From: JBCCGI01 sp039029355
Lineage (GTDB): Bacteria; Planctomycetota; UBA1135; GCA-002686595
NCBI GenBank assembly: GCA_039029355.1
Contig: JBCCGI010000018.1
Span: 54,987-118,986, forward strand
DNA: 64,000 nucleotides
Direction: 5' to 3'
Shown: positions 54,388-63,864 of the stretch, piece after piece
How positions within the stretch are numbered: the stretch's first letter is position 1
How the letters are laid out: every line of letters begins with the position of its first letter
The notes under the pieces: model-generated
The model's database searches: none
Told to the model about the DNA's origin: nothing
What the model saw: the letters and a program-made list of their open reading frames with translations, nothing else
Position numbers and translations under genes: made by a program

Positions 54388-54435
54388 GCCTACAGCATCC
54401 CGCCGCGCCGGGCTCGCTGCAATCCGCGGGCGGCT

Positions 54436-55848
54436 TCACTCCTCGTCCTCGTCCTGATCCGACGACGCTCCGTTGGTCGAGTGCAGCGCGCCGAGGAGCT
54501 TCGCGGTCACGTCCTGGAAGGTCGCCTGATACCCCTCCAGGCTGGTGCTCCCGAGCTGCTCCGGAGTGAGGGACGCGACCGTGGCCCCGACCAGTGAGTC
54601 CGCGAACTGGACGCCATAGTCGTCGTCCAGCGCGTCGGCCAGTTGCGAGAGCTCCTTGGCGTACTCCGCCACAAGCTGGTCCGCGACGGCGACCATCTGG
54701 AGCACCTCGGGCGTGTCCTTCCGCGCGAGGACGCGCGGGTGGAGCATCGACAGGAGCACGCGCAGCATCGTGGCGCGGGAGTCGCTCGACGGGTCCTCGG
54801 CGTTCGCGGGGAGCGACAGGGCGACCTCCCACAGCTTGTCGCCGCGCGGGCTGCGCCCGTCGGAGTCGCGGCAGTCGATCATCAGCTTGTAGGCGAGCAG
54901 CACGCCGGGAAGGTGGCGCCGCACCGTGTCGGTGTCCGCCAGCAGGGTGAAGTTCTGGAGCATCGACGCCGGACGCATCTCGACGAGGTCCGGGTAGCCG
55001 ATGACCTGCTCGGCGTAGTGCTCCAGCAGCGGGAGTGCGATGTCGCTGCTCGCGAGGCACTCGGTGCGGTAGAGCGAGAAGATCTCGTCGATGGCGCGGT
55101 CCTGGCTCGCGCGGATGAACGAGTCGAGGACCTGTCCCAGGGCGGAGCGGAACCCGGTGCGCGAGCGCAGGCGGTCGTCCTTGGCGACGATCCGCAGAGC
55201 GGCCAGCACCTCGTTGCGGTCGGTGGCGGTGAACTCCGTGTTGAGGTCGAGCGAGAGGGTCTGGTACCGGAAGCCCTGGTAGATCTGCTCGCGCTCGAGG
55301 GTGTCGTCGATCCTGTTCTCGAAGGCGGCCGAGACGGTCGACGTCACGTCGCTCGCGATGTCCGCGATCAGCGCGCCGCGGCTGTCGGCGATCGCCTGGT
55401 CCACGGTCCGCTTCAACCCCTCGCGCACGGCCCATCCAACCAGCGCGAGCACGGCCGCCGCGACCAGACCGGCGCCGGTGGCGATCATGCTCCAGCGGCG
55501 CGAGCGCTGCTCATCCCGCTTGCCCATCTCCTGTTCGACGCGCCACGTCGCGGCCGCGACGAGGCGTGAGAAGCTCGCGTCGTCCTCGGAGTCCCCGGCC
55601 TCGCGTTCCAATGCCCGGCGCAGCCCGTGGAGCTCGTTGACGTCGCTGCTCAGCTGGGTGAGCGTCGAGTTGAGCTCGTCGCGATCGCGGTCGAGGTCGC
55701 GGAGCCGCAGGTGGAAGCGATCGACGCGCGCGTGCAGCTGGGCGTCGGCGGCGATGCGCGGAGGGGCGCCCTTCTCGGGCGCAGGCCGCGGGGCGGTCTG
55801 GGGCGGCGAAGCGGCGGCTCGGGGAGCGGGTTGGATCTCGTCGGTCAT
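54436..55848 (-). CDS. Membrane-anchored coiled-coil protein of unknown function
   Basis: A 470-residue protein: Pro/Ala-rich start, a coiled coil over residues 45-110 (RLRDLDRDRDELNSTLTQL), one membrane helix at about 120-140 (MIATGAGLVAAAVLALVGWAV), then a 300-residue helical domain and an acidic Asp/Glu tail. No recognised family. It would be a single-span protein with most of its mass on one side. It follows the 289-residue membrane protein gene in orientation but with a 156-base gap. Confidence 0.55.
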   Translation of the reverse strand: MTDEIQPAPRAAASPPQTAPRPAPEKGAPPRIAADAQLHARVDRFHLRLRDLDRDRDELNSTLTQLSSDVNELHGLRRALEREAGDSEDDASFSRLVAAATWRVEQEMGKRDEQRSRRWSMIATGAGLVAAAVLALVGWAVREGLKRTVDQAIADSRGALIADIASDVTSTVSAAFENRIDDTLEREQIYQGFRYQTLSLDLNTEFTATDRNEVLAALRIVAKDDRLRSRTGFRSALGQVLDSFIRASQDRAIDEIFSLYRTECLASSDIALPLLEHYAEQVIGYPDLVEMRPASMLQNFTLLADTDTVRRHLPGVLLAYKLMIDCRDSDGRSPRGDKLWEVALSLPANAEDPSSDSRATMLRVLLSMLHPRVLARKDTPEVLQMVAVADQLVAEYAKELSQLADALDDDYGVQFADSLVGATVASLTPEQLGSTSLEGYQATFQDVTAKLLGALHSTNGASSDQDEDEE

Positions 55849-56004
55849 GGGTCCCTCGTTGGTGCCCGCGTGGATCGCGCGGGGCTAGTGGCTGCGCGGT
55901 CTCGCGCAGCGCAGGAGGGAACGCAAAGGGACGCGGCCCGCCGCCGCCAAAGTGACGCTCGTCCGAGGTCGGCCGCCAGGAGCCGGGGACGGGCGAGCCT
56001 CGGC

Positions 56005-56874
56005 CTAGTAGTACGGGTTGTCCGGCGTCGGGGTATACCCGAGCCACGCCGCGCCGCCGGTCGCGGCCAGCACCACGATGAGCGCAGCGACCACCGCCAG
56101 CCAGGGACGCAGCCGCCCCGACAGGAGCAGCACCAGCCCCGCAAGGAGCGGCGAGGCCCCGCACAACAGCGCCGCAGACGCCGGCAGGTCCGCCGCATAG
56201 TGCCCGCCCAGCAGCAGGCAGGCGAAGAGCAGCGCGAAGGGCGCGAGCGCACGCTCCAACGTCACGTCACGCCGCAGCGCGCAAAGGACAAACGCCGGAC
56301 CGAGCGCCGCCGCCAGCGCGCCCGCGGTCTGTCCGAGCGAACCCGACCCCGAGATCGCCAACGCGCCGGCGGTGCCCGACACCGCCGCGCACAGCGCCAG
56401 CGGCAGCCCCGGACCCGGGCGCCGCTTGGCGATCGCGTCGAGCGCGGTCCACACCGCGCAGGTCGCGAGCGTCAGCCCGGTCATCCACATCACCGCCTCG
56501 TTGCCCTCCCACTGATGCTCGCGCACGAAGCCGAGGATCCAGTAGAAGAGCCCGCCGGTGATCGCGAGGCGCGCCGCGACGCGCAGCAGCGTGCGCTTGG
56601 CGAGCAGCGCTTCGACCACACCCGCCGCCGCGCCGATGCCGCCGACCCAAAAGAGCCGCTGCAGCACCGACACCGGCCGCTGCACGCCCTCAAAGCCGCC
56701 GAGCACGAACAGCGAGCCCGCCGCCGCGCCGAGGCCGAGCGCCAGCGCGCCATAGAGCCCGGCCGCACGCGGCGTCCCGTCCCCGCGCCGCAAGAGCGGC
56801 GCCAGGCACAAAGAAGAGACGGCGATGGGGGGCACGATGCCTCCCAGCGCCGCCTTGAGAAACGCTGAGCTCAA
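56005..56874 (-). CDS. Polytopic membrane protein of unknown function
   Basis: A 289-residue very hydrophobic protein with about eight or nine membrane helices and short loops, rich in Ala, Gly and Leu. No conserved motif I recognise. It starts 21 bases after the end of the YceI gene and may share its transcript. Confidence 0.5.
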   Translation of the reverse strand: MSSAFLKAALGGIVPPIAVSSLCLAPLLRRGDGTPRAAGLYGALALGLGAAAGSLFVLGGFEGVQRPVSVLQRLFWVGGIGAAAGVVEALLAKRTLLRVAARLAITGGLFYWILGFVREHQWEGNEAVMWMTGLTLATCAVWTALDAIAKRRPGPGLPLALCAAVSGTAGALAISGSGSLGQTAGALAAALGPAFVLCALRRDVTLERALAPFALLFACLLLGGHYAADLPASAALLCGASPLLAGLVLLLSGRLRPWLAVVAALIVVLAATGGAAWLGYTPTPDNPYY

Positions 56875-56895
56875 GCGCTCGCTCCTGGAAAGGGG

Positions 56896-57513
56896 CTAGG
56901 GCTTCCGGCTCGCCTCGATGCTGACGATCATGCCGATGCCCGGGCCCAGGGTGTCCTTGTCCGTCATGTAGCGGATCTCGTAGTCCTTCGGCTCGATGTC
57001 GAACTTGAGCTCGAACCCGACCCGCTCGTTGCCCCACGGGTCCGGGCCGGTGCCCACGTGCTCCGCATCGACGGTGATCGTCTTGGAGACACCGTGCAGG
57101 CTGAGGTCGCCGGTGACGGCATACCCGTCGCCCTTCTTCTCGACCTTGCTGCTCTTGAAGGTGATCAGCGGGAACTCCTTCGAGGAGAGGAAGTCCGGAC
57201 CGCGCAGGTGGTCGTCGCGCCCCTCGCTGTTGGAGTCGATGCTGTTCGCCTTGACCTCGATCTCGACCGAGGAGGCCGCGGGGTTACGTTCGTCGAACGT
57301 GACCGAGCCGCCCAGCTCGTTGAAGCGGCCGTAGGTATAGCCGACGCCGAAGTGCTTGACGCGGAAGATCACGGCCGAGTGGCCGGCGTCGATGGCGTAG
57401 GTGTGCGCCTCGGCGGGGGCCGTCGCCGCCGCCGGGGCGGGCTCGGCGGACCAGAAGGGGAGGAGCGACAGGGGCGCGAGCGCGGCGGGAATCGCCAGGA
57501 AGGTAGCTTTCAT
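56896..57513 (-). CDS. YceI-family periplasmic lipid-binding protein
   Basis: A 205-residue exported lipocalin-like protein; signal peptide with LAIPAALAPLSLLPFWSA. The family pattern is clear: YAIDAGHSAVIFRVKHFGVGYTYGRF, GSVTFDERNPAASSVEIEV, DHLRGPDFLSSKEFPLITFKS and VTGDLSLHGVSKTITVDA. YceI proteins bind isoprenoid-like lipids in the periplasm. Start ATG at 57513; no strong ribosome site. Confidence 0.9.
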   Translation of the reverse strand: MKATFLAIPAALAPLSLLPFWSAEPAPAAATAPAEAHTYAIDAGHSAVIFRVKHFGVGYTYGRFNELGGSVTFDERNPAASSVEIEVKANSIDSNSEGRDDHLRGPDFLSSKEFPLITFKSSKVEKKGDGYAVTGDLSLHGVSKTITVDAEHVGTGPDPWGNERVGFELKFDIEPKDYEIRYMTDKDTLGPGIGMIVSIEASRKP

Positions 57514-57552
57514 GTTTGGGGATCGCTGAAAGTCGACTGCGGGGGAAGCGGG

Positions 57553-58548
57553 CTAGCCGAGGAGGTCGGCCACGACCGACTTCTCATGCTCTAGCTCAGC
57601 CACGGTGGCCTTCAAACGGTCGGAGAGGAAATCCGTTAGCTCCAATCCCTGGACGATCTCCCAGCCGCCCTTCCCGTCCGAGCGGACCGGGAACGAGGAG
57701 ATCAGCCCCGCGGGCACGCCGTAGGAGCCGTCGCTGGGCACGCAGACCGAGCGCCACTCGCCGGCGGGGGTCGCGGTGGACAGGTCGCGGACGTGGTCCA
57801 CCAGACCGTTGGCAGCCGAGGCGGCGCTCGACAGGCCGCGGGCCTTGATGATGGCGGCGCCGCGCTTCTGGACCGTCTCGAAGAACTCGCCCTGCAGCCA
57901 GGCGGAGTCGGTAATGGCCTCGTCGCCGCGCTTGCCGCCGATCTCGACGTTGTGGAAGTCGGGGACCTGGGTCGAGGAGTGGTTGCCCCAGATCAGCGTG
58001 TTCCTGACCTCGGTGGTCGCCACGCCGGCCTTGGCCGCGAGCTGGGCCTGAGCGCGGTTCTGGTCGAGGCGCGTCATCGCGGTGAAGCGGTCGCGCGGCA
58101 GGTCCGGCGCCGAGTGCATCGCGATCAGGCAGTTCGTATTGCACGGGTTGCCGACCACCGCGACGCGCACGTCGGAGGCGGCGTGGTCGTTGATGGCGCG
58201 GCCCTGGCCGGTGAAGATCGGGCCGTTCTCCTTGATGAGATCGTTGCGCTCCATGCCCGGGCCGCGCGGCTTGGAGCCGACCAAGAGCGCCCAGTTCACG
58301 TCCTTGAAGCCCTCGGCGGGGTCGCTGGTCAGGACCATGTCCTGCAGGAGCGGGAAGGCGCAGTCGTCGAGCTCCATCGCGACGCCGGAGAGCGCCTGCA
58401 TCGGCTTCTCGGCGGGGATCTCGATCATCTGCAGGACGACGGGCTGATCGGGCCCGAACATCTGCCCGCTGGCGATGCGGAAGAGGAGGGCGTAGCCGAT
58501 CTGGCCGGCGGCGCCGGTGACGGCCACTCGGATCGGGGCCTGGCTCAT
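57553..58548 (-). CDS. mdh: Malate dehydrogenase
   Basis: A 331-residue NAD-dependent malate dehydrogenase of the MDH type 2 (cytosolic-like) group, which interconverts malate and oxaloacetate in the TCA cycle. Rossmann motif VAVTGAAGQIGYALLFRIA, the active-site Arg loop in GSKPRGPGMERNDLI, VVGNPCNTNCLI, RLDQNRAQAQLA with the catalytic Asp, and the catalytic His in LIWGNHSSTQVPDF. Length and motifs fit. It follows no operon partner; a 39-base gap separates it from the YceI gene. Confidence 0.94.
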   Translation of the reverse strand: MSQAPIRVAVTGAAGQIGYALLFRIASGQMFGPDQPVVLQMIEIPAEKPMQALSGVAMELDDCAFPLLQDMVLTSDPAEGFKDVNWALLVGSKPRGPGMERNDLIKENGPIFTGQGRAINDHAASDVRVAVVGNPCNTNCLIAMHSAPDLPRDRFTAMTRLDQNRAQAQLAAKAGVATTEVRNTLIWGNHSSTQVPDFHNVEIGGKRGDEAITDSAWLQGEFFETVQKRGAAIIKARGLSSAASAANGLVDHVRDLSTATPAGEWRSVCVPSDGSYGVPAGLISSFPVRSDGKGGWEIVQGLELTDFLSDRLKATVAELEHEKSVVADLLG

Positions 58549-58809
58549 GGCTTTTGGGGGCGTGGCGGTTGGGGTGCGGTGGGCGGCGGAGCGGGGCGCC
58601 CGGCGGGGCGGGGAGGCCCTCGGGGCCGTTCCAGGGCGCTCCGGACAGCCCGGGGCGCGCGACGGGCGCCCAGTTTGCCCCTGGTGACCGGCAGGGGAAG
58701 GATCTATGGGCTTTTCCCGAATCGAACGCTTTCTCCCGCCTGGATCCAGCCGATGCAGAGGGGTAGGAGCGGTACATTGGGAGTAGCCAGCAGCGACTCC
58801 GCCCTCAGC

Positions 58810-59973
58810 ATGAGCCCGTCACGTACCCTCGACACTCTCGACGAAGCCGGTCTGCGCAGCCTGCTCTCGGAGCTAGGCCGCGAGGCGGCTGAGTTCCGCT
58901 TCCGCATCGCGCCCAATCCCTGCGTGGGCGCCGCGATCCTGTCCGGCACGCGCGAGGTCGCGCGCGGCTTCCACCAGGTGTGGGCCGGCGCCCACGCCGA
59001 GGTTCAGGCCATGGCCGCCGCGCGCTCGCGCGGCGTGGCCGCGGAACGCTGGGACACGATCGTCTGCACGCTCGAGCCGTGCTCGACCGACGGCAAGACC
59101 GGACCCTGCACAAGAGCGCTGATCGACGCGGGCCTGCGCCGCGTGGTGGTCGGCGCGCTCGACCCCGACCCGCGCCACCGCGGGAAGGGGCTGGAGCTCC
59201 TCCAGGAGGCCGGCCTCGAGACCGTGCTGCTCGCCTCGGGCTCGCCGCTCGAGGAGGTCTCGCCGCACTTCTTGGACTGGACCGCGAAGGAGCGCGTGCG
59301 CAGACCGCGCCCGTGGCTCATCGCCAAGTGGGCGCAGACGCGCACCGGACAGCTCACCCCGCCGAAGGACGTCGGCGACGGTCGCTGGATCTCCGGCCCT
59401 GAGTCGCTCGCCGAGGTGCACGAGCGGCGCGGCCGCGTCGACGCGATCCTGACCGGCGTCGGCACGGTGCTCAAAGACGACCCGCGGCTGACCGTGCGAC
59501 CGCCCGGCAACCGCACCTCTCCGCCGCTGCGCGTGGTGCTCGACACCGAGCTGCGCACGCGGCCCGAATCGACGCTGCTCCGTCCGCCCACCTCCGAGGA
59601 GGAGGCCGGGGGCGACGTCTGGATCTTCTGCCGCGCCGGCGCCGCGCCCGCGCGCCACCGCGCGCTCGAGGCCGCCGGTGCGAAGGTCGCCAGCCTGCGC
59701 CCGGACTCCGACGGCCGCGTCAGCCTGCGCGCTGCGCTTGAGCACCTGTGGGACCTCGGCGCGCGCCGCGTGCTGGTCGAGGCGGGGCCGACGCTGCAGG
59801 AGGCGCTGCTCGACGCCGGCTTCGTCGATCAGGTCGCGGTCTACACCGGCAGCGTGAACGGCGGCCGCGGCCGCTCGCTCGCGTCGCGCCTCAGCCCCGA
59901 GCGGCTGCTGCACCCCGATCACCGTGAGGTGGGGGGCGACGCGGTGCTCGAGGCCTTCTACCGCAACCCGTAG
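58810..59973 (+). CDS. ribD: Bifunctional riboflavin biosynthesis deaminase/reductase
   Basis: A 387-residue protein with an N-terminal zinc deaminase (H62 and E64 of HAEVQAM, C91 and C100 of CTLEPCSTDGKTGPC) and a C-terminal reductase (WLIAKWAQTRTGQL, GVGTVLKDDPRLTVR, VLVEAGPTLQEALLDAGFVDQ). It converts the diaminopyrimidine made from GTP to the reduced, deaminated ribityl intermediate. ATG at 58810 is chosen; ATG at 58753 in frame would add 19 unlikely residues. The ribose-binding and NADPH parts are complete. No other rib gene is near. Confidence 0.9.
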   Translation: MSPSRTLDTLDEAGLRSLLSELGREAAEFRFRIAPNPCVGAAILSGTREVARGFHQVWAGAHAEVQAMAAARSRGVAAERWDTIVCTLEPCSTDGKTGPCTRALIDAGLRRVVVGALDPDPRHRGKGLELLQEAGLETVLLASGSPLEEVSPHFLDWTAKERVRRPRPWLIAKWAQTRTGQLTPPKDVGDGRWISGPESLAEVHERRGRVDAILTGVGTVLKDDPRLTVRPPGNRTSPPLRVVLDTELRTRPESTLLRPPTSEEEAGGDVWIFCRAGAAPARHRALEAAGAKVASLRPDSDGRVSLRAALEHLWDLGARRVLVEAGPTLQEALLDAGFVDQVAVYTGSVNGGRGRSLASRLSPERLLHPDHREVGGDAVLEAFYRNP

Positions 59974-60094
59974 CGCGCGAGCGCGTCACCGCGCTCACCT
60001 GCGGAAGCCCGTCGCGGTGCCCCGGAGAGGGGCGCGGCGACGCAGCTGACCGCGAGGATCGGTCCCCGCTGATCGCGCAGGCGTGGACCGTCTT

Positions 60095-61228
60095 CTAGCG
60101 GCCCGAGTCCCCCTCGACGAGCTTCGGGAAGCGCTGCCGCACCAGCTCCGCTGCCGGCGTGTCGGCGAACTTCTTGAGGATGCGCTTCGCGTGGCGCTCG
60201 GCGACGGTCTTCTTGCCCTGGGCGAGCGCCTCCTCGCACTTGGCCCAGATCTCGTCCGCGTCACGGCGGTGCTTCACCGCCGCGATGGCGTCCTTCCACT
60301 CCTTGCGGCGCTCGACCTTCTTGAGGGTGTCCTTCAGCGGCTTCTCGAGCGGCGTGCCGGCGTAGTCCACCTGGTACTGGAGCAGCCGTTCGTAGCCGAG
60401 CTCGACGCTGCCCGCCTCCATCTTCGCGAGCGCCTCGTCGACGTTGCGCTGCATGGCCACGGCTGCGCGGTCGCGGCCGGCGCGCGCGCGGTCGGCCCAG
60501 ACGCTGCTCTCGGTGATCTCGAGCACGCGCGAGTAGGCCTTCCAGGCGGTCTCGAAGAAGCGCGTCTTCTCGGACGACTCACCGGTGTCGAGCTTGCCCT
60601 TGACCTCGAGCAGCTCGTCCTTGGTGAGGCTCGGGCCCGCCAGGGCGCGGGCCTTGCGGATGATGTCGATCGCCTCGCCGGTCTGGATCTCGTCCTGGCT
60701 GCGGCCGTGCTCCTCGCCGTTCGGCATCAGCACGATCAGCGCCGGGACCACCATGTCCTCGCCCTCGGAGTGCTCCTGAAACACGCGCTTCCAGCTGCGC
60801 TTGTGGTCCGAGCAGGTCGGCACCTCGAACACCGAGCAGACCTTGCGCTCGACCTTCTCGCCCTTGGCGTTCTTCTCGACCAGCGTCTTCTGCGCGTGGT
60901 CGCCGTTGTTGACCAGCAGGAACACCGTGTGGGCGGCGACGCGGTTGAAGTCGTCGCCCTTGAAGATCTCATCGCGCACGCGGTCGCTGGTCATCTCGCC
61001 CTCGAGGATCGCCAGCACGGCCAGGGGCGCGTTGCGCTCGCGCGCTGCGACCAGCGCGCCGTCGTAGTCGCCCAGCCAGGGCACGATCTTCGTCGGCTCG
61101 GCTCCCTTCTTCTTCTTGTCTTTGGACCCGCGCCCCTTCTGGGCGCCGGCGGTGAGGGAGAAGGCGAGGAGCGCGGCGCCGGCCAGCCACAGGGCGCCGA
61201 GTCGCTGAGGGAAGAGGCGCGTTTCCAT
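60095..61228 (-). CDS. Exported thioredoxin-fold-like protein of unknown function
   Basis: A 377-residue protein: signal peptide (AGAALLAFSLTAGA), a Lys/Gly-rich linker, then a domain with APLAVLAILEGEMTSDRVRDEIFK and AHTVFLLVNNGDHAQ that resembles a thioredoxin fold but lacks a CxxC. CSVFEVPTCSDHK supplies two isolated Cys residues. The C-terminal 180 residues are helical with tetratricopeptide-like character. Function unknown. It is divergent from the next gene and may be envelope-located. Confidence 0.55.
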   Translation of the reverse strand: METRLFPQRLGALWLAGAALLAFSLTAGAQKGRGSKDKKKKGAEPTKIVPWLGDYDGALVAARERNAPLAVLAILEGEMTSDRVRDEIFKGDDFNRVAAHTVFLLVNNGDHAQKTLVEKNAKGEKVERKVCSVFEVPTCSDHKRSWKRVFQEHSEGEDMVVPALIVLMPNGEEHGRSQDEIQTGEAIDIIRKARALAGPSLTKDELLEVKGKLDTGESSEKTRFFETAWKAYSRVLEITESSVWADRARAGRDRAAVAMQRNVDEALAKMEAGSVELGYERLLQYQVDYAGTPLEKPLKDTLKKVERRKEWKDAIAAVKHRRDADEIWAKCEEALAQGKKTVAERHAKRILKKFADTPAAELVRQRFPKLVEGDSGR

Positions 61229-61325
61229 AACGTCCTAGTTTGGCTCACCACCCGCTCGCCGCAAGGGCACCCCGGATTCCGCTCCACCCGCGCGGCGCCT
61301 TACCCGAAGATGGGAGCGGCTTCCC

Positions 61326-63863
61326 ATGCAGCATTCCAGCGCCTCCCCGCGCCGGCCCGTGCGGCCGGCGGGTCTGATTCTGTTCCTTGTCCTCGCGGCC
61401 ACCCTGGACGCTCTGGCGTGCCGCGCGGGCGGACCGGCGCGGGTGACGCCGGCCGCCGCGCCGGCCTCGATCGCCTTTGCCCAGGGGCAGGCGGCGCTCG
61501 TGACAGGCGACGAGGCGGCGGCGCTGGCGTCCTTCGAGCGCGCGCACGCGCTCGACCCCGCCTGGGTGGCCCCGCGGCGCGTGCTGGACGACCTCGCGCG
61601 CGCCGCCCTGCGCGGGCCCGACGTGCTGGCTCAGCGGCGCCGCGAGCTGCGCGAGCACCCGAGCTCGGCCGCGCTCCACTACCTCACCGGGCGGCTGGAG
61701 GGCCGCGCCGGCATCGCGCGCTTCGAGCGCGGCATCGACCTCGATCGCGAGCTGGCGTGGAACCACCACGGGCTGGCCTGGAACTCGTACCTCGGCGGCG
61801 GCACGCGCTCGGCGATGCGCCACGGGCGCCTGGCGCGCGAGCGCGCGAAGGACACCTGGGAGCACACCTACTTCACGATCGCGTCGGCGCGCTACGAGCT
61901 GTCGCTCGGGCGTGCGGAGCAGGCGGCGAAGCTCCTCGAGCACCGGCTGTCGGAGCCCGACCTTCTGGCGTCGGACCGCACCTCGCTGCACGCGTGGCTC
62001 GCACAGGCCGAGCTGACCAGCGCGCGCGCGGCGCTGGCCGAGCGCGGCTACCGGCGCGGGCTCGATCTGCTCGCGACCGCTGACCTGGCGCAGGACGACC
62101 TGGCCCGGCTCGTGCGTGCGCTGCTCGAAGCCCCGGTCGGGCTGCGCGAGGCCGGCGGGGCGCTCGAGGTGGCCGCGGCGCTCGCGGTTCGCGAAGGCGA
62201 GGGGCGGCGTCCGCTGCGCGCCGGCATCCTGTTGGAGGCGGGCGCGCCCGCGATCGCGCTCGCGCTCCTGCGCGACGATCCCGCCGGCGTGCGGGCGCGC
62301 GGCCGGCTGCGGGCGGTACGGTTCGCGCGCGGCGACGGCGCGGGAGCGGTCGAGGACTGGCTCGCCGACCTGCCGGCCTTCCTACGCGACGCCGAGGGGC
62401 TGCCGCCCGACCCGCGCCTGCGCGGCGTCGTGAGCGCGGCGCGCGGCGGCGACGAGAACGAGCTGGCGGGCGCGCTGCTCGCGGCCGGCTGGTTCGCCGA
62501 GGCGCGCGGGCTGGCGGAGGACCTCGCGCTGCGCGACCTCGACGCCGCGCTGGGCCTCGAGGCGCGCGCGTCGGCGGGCGTGGTGCTGCTGGCGGGCGTC
62601 GACCGCATCCTGCGCTTGGTCGACCGCGGTCAGGCCTACGGCGGGCCGTGGACCAGCGCGATCGCTCCGAGCGATGCCGAGACCAAGCAGCGCGAATCCG
62701 AGTCACTGCGTCCGATCGAGTCGCTCGACGGACTGCTCGCGGCGCTGTCGCCGCTCTTCCAGAGCTACCGCCTAGCGCTGGGCGAGGACGGCGGGCCGCT
62801 GGACCTCGCCGCCTCGCCGCGCACTCGCTACGGACCGGTCGCCGCCGTCGTGCACCCCGGCCCGACCTTCACGCGCGCCGACGAGGATGCCGGCCGAGGC
62901 GCCGAGGGCGAGGCGGTCGGCGGGCTCGCCGCCGAGCTCCTGGCGATCGGCCGCTTCGGCATCTTCGGCGAGGCGCTGGGCGGCGGCGGCCCCGACGGGA
63001 CGCTGCTGCGGCGCCTGTGGGTCGAGGAGCGCTCGGGCACGCACCTCGGCGTGCCGTGGGCCGGCACCGTCGCCTGGTGCGAGGGCGCCGACGTCGAGAG
63101 CCGCCCCGGACGCCGCGGCGCGCGCATCTCCGGCGCCGCGCTGCACGAGGGCTATTGGGTCGACGTGGAGGCCGTGCGCGAGGAGCTGCTGCACTGGCGG
63201 CGGCTCGAGGAGCGCTTCCTGCCGGCGGACGTCGGCCCCGAGGAGGCCGAGCGGCTCGGCCTTGAGGTCGACGCCGCGCTCGCGGTGCGCGGCGTGCGTA
63301 CCGAGCTCGGTACCCCGCCGGCGGCCCTCGTGCCGCTGCTGGGCCAGGGCGACCGCGTGCGCCTGGCCGTGCTGCGCGACCGCGCGGCCCGCCGCGTCGA
63401 CGGCGAGCCGCTGGTCTCGCTCGACGAGCTCGTGCTGCTCACCGCGCTGCACGAGGAGGGGCACCTGTGCGACCGCACCCGCTTCCTGCCGCTCGGCAGC
63501 AACCTGCTTGGTGCGCTGCGCCTCTTCGCCGACGCGGGCTTCACGCCCGGCGGCCTGATGCGCGAGCTGGAGGAGCGCGCCCAGCTGATCTGCATGGCCG
63601 AGGCGGACGACGCGCGGCTGCCGCTCTCCGACGTGCTCGCGGCCGCGGAGCACGGCGGCTCGGTCACGCCGCACGCCGCGGCGTACCGCGGGCTGCTCAT
63701 CAGCTGGTTGCGGGTGCTCGCGGATCTCTGCGAGGACCCGGGCCGCTTCCCGGCGCTCGACCGCGGGCACGTGTTGGTCCACCAGCTCCACCTCCTGAGC
63801 GCGGAGGAGGTCACCGAGGTCTCGCGGGCCCTCGCGCGGCGCAAGGGGCTGGTCGCGGACTAG
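61326..63863 (+). CDS. Large exported TPR-like protein with HEEGH zinc-protease-like motif
   Basis: An 845-residue protein with a hydrophobic N-terminus ending LAC (C32, possible lipoprotein). Residues 45-300 have tetratricopeptide-like helical pairs (ASIAFAQGQAALVTGDEAAALASFERAHALDP). The C-terminal third contains LLTALHEEGHLCDR: H709-E-E-G-H713, a gluzincin-like zinc-binding motif. It could be a periplasmic metalloprotease with a protein-binding front, or a degenerate one. Its stop abuts the IS end, so the original C-terminus may have been altered. Confidence 0.6.
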   Translation: MQHSSASPRRPVRPAGLILFLVLAATLDALACRAGGPARVTPAAAPASIAFAQGQAALVTGDEAAALASFERAHALDPAWVAPRRVLDDLARAALRGPDVLAQRRRELREHPSSAALHYLTGRLEGRAGIARFERGIDLDRELAWNHHGLAWNSYLGGGTRSAMRHGRLARERAKDTWEHTYFTIASARYELSLGRAEQAAKLLEHRLSEPDLLASDRTSLHAWLAQAELTSARAALAERGYRRGLDLLATADLAQDDLARLVRALLEAPVGLREAGGALEVAAALAVREGEGRRPLRAGILLEAGAPAIALALLRDDPAGVRARGRLRAVRFARGDGAGAVEDWLADLPAFLRDAEGLPPDPRLRGVVSAARGGDENELAGALLAAGWFAEARGLAEDLALRDLDAALGLEARASAGVVLLAGVDRILRLVDRGQAYGGPWTSAIAPSDAETKQRESESLRPIESLDGLLAALSPLFQSYRLALGEDGGPLDLAASPRTRYGPVAAVVHPGPTFTRADEDAGRGAEGEAVGGLAAELLAIGRFGIFGEALGGGGPDGTLLRRLWVEERSGTHLGVPWAGTVAWCEGADVESRPGRRGARISGAALHEGYWVDVEAVREELLHWRRLEERFLPADVGPEEAERLGLEVDAALAVRGVRTELGTPPAALVPLLGQGDRVRLAVLRDRAARRVDGEPLVSLDELVLLTALHEEGHLCDRTRFLPLGSNLLGALRLFADAGFTPGGLMRELEERAQLICMAEADDARLPLSDVLAAAEHGGSVTPHAAAYRGLLISWLRVLADLCEDPGRFPALDRGHVLVHQLHLLSAEEVTEVSRALARRKGLVAD

Positions 63864-63864
63864 C

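Noticed and set aside
52078..54597. An 839-codon plus frame across the propeller-ThuA end and the convergent sulfatase.
   Set aside because: Composition is that of antisense/high-GC shadow, and both strands already have well-supported genes.
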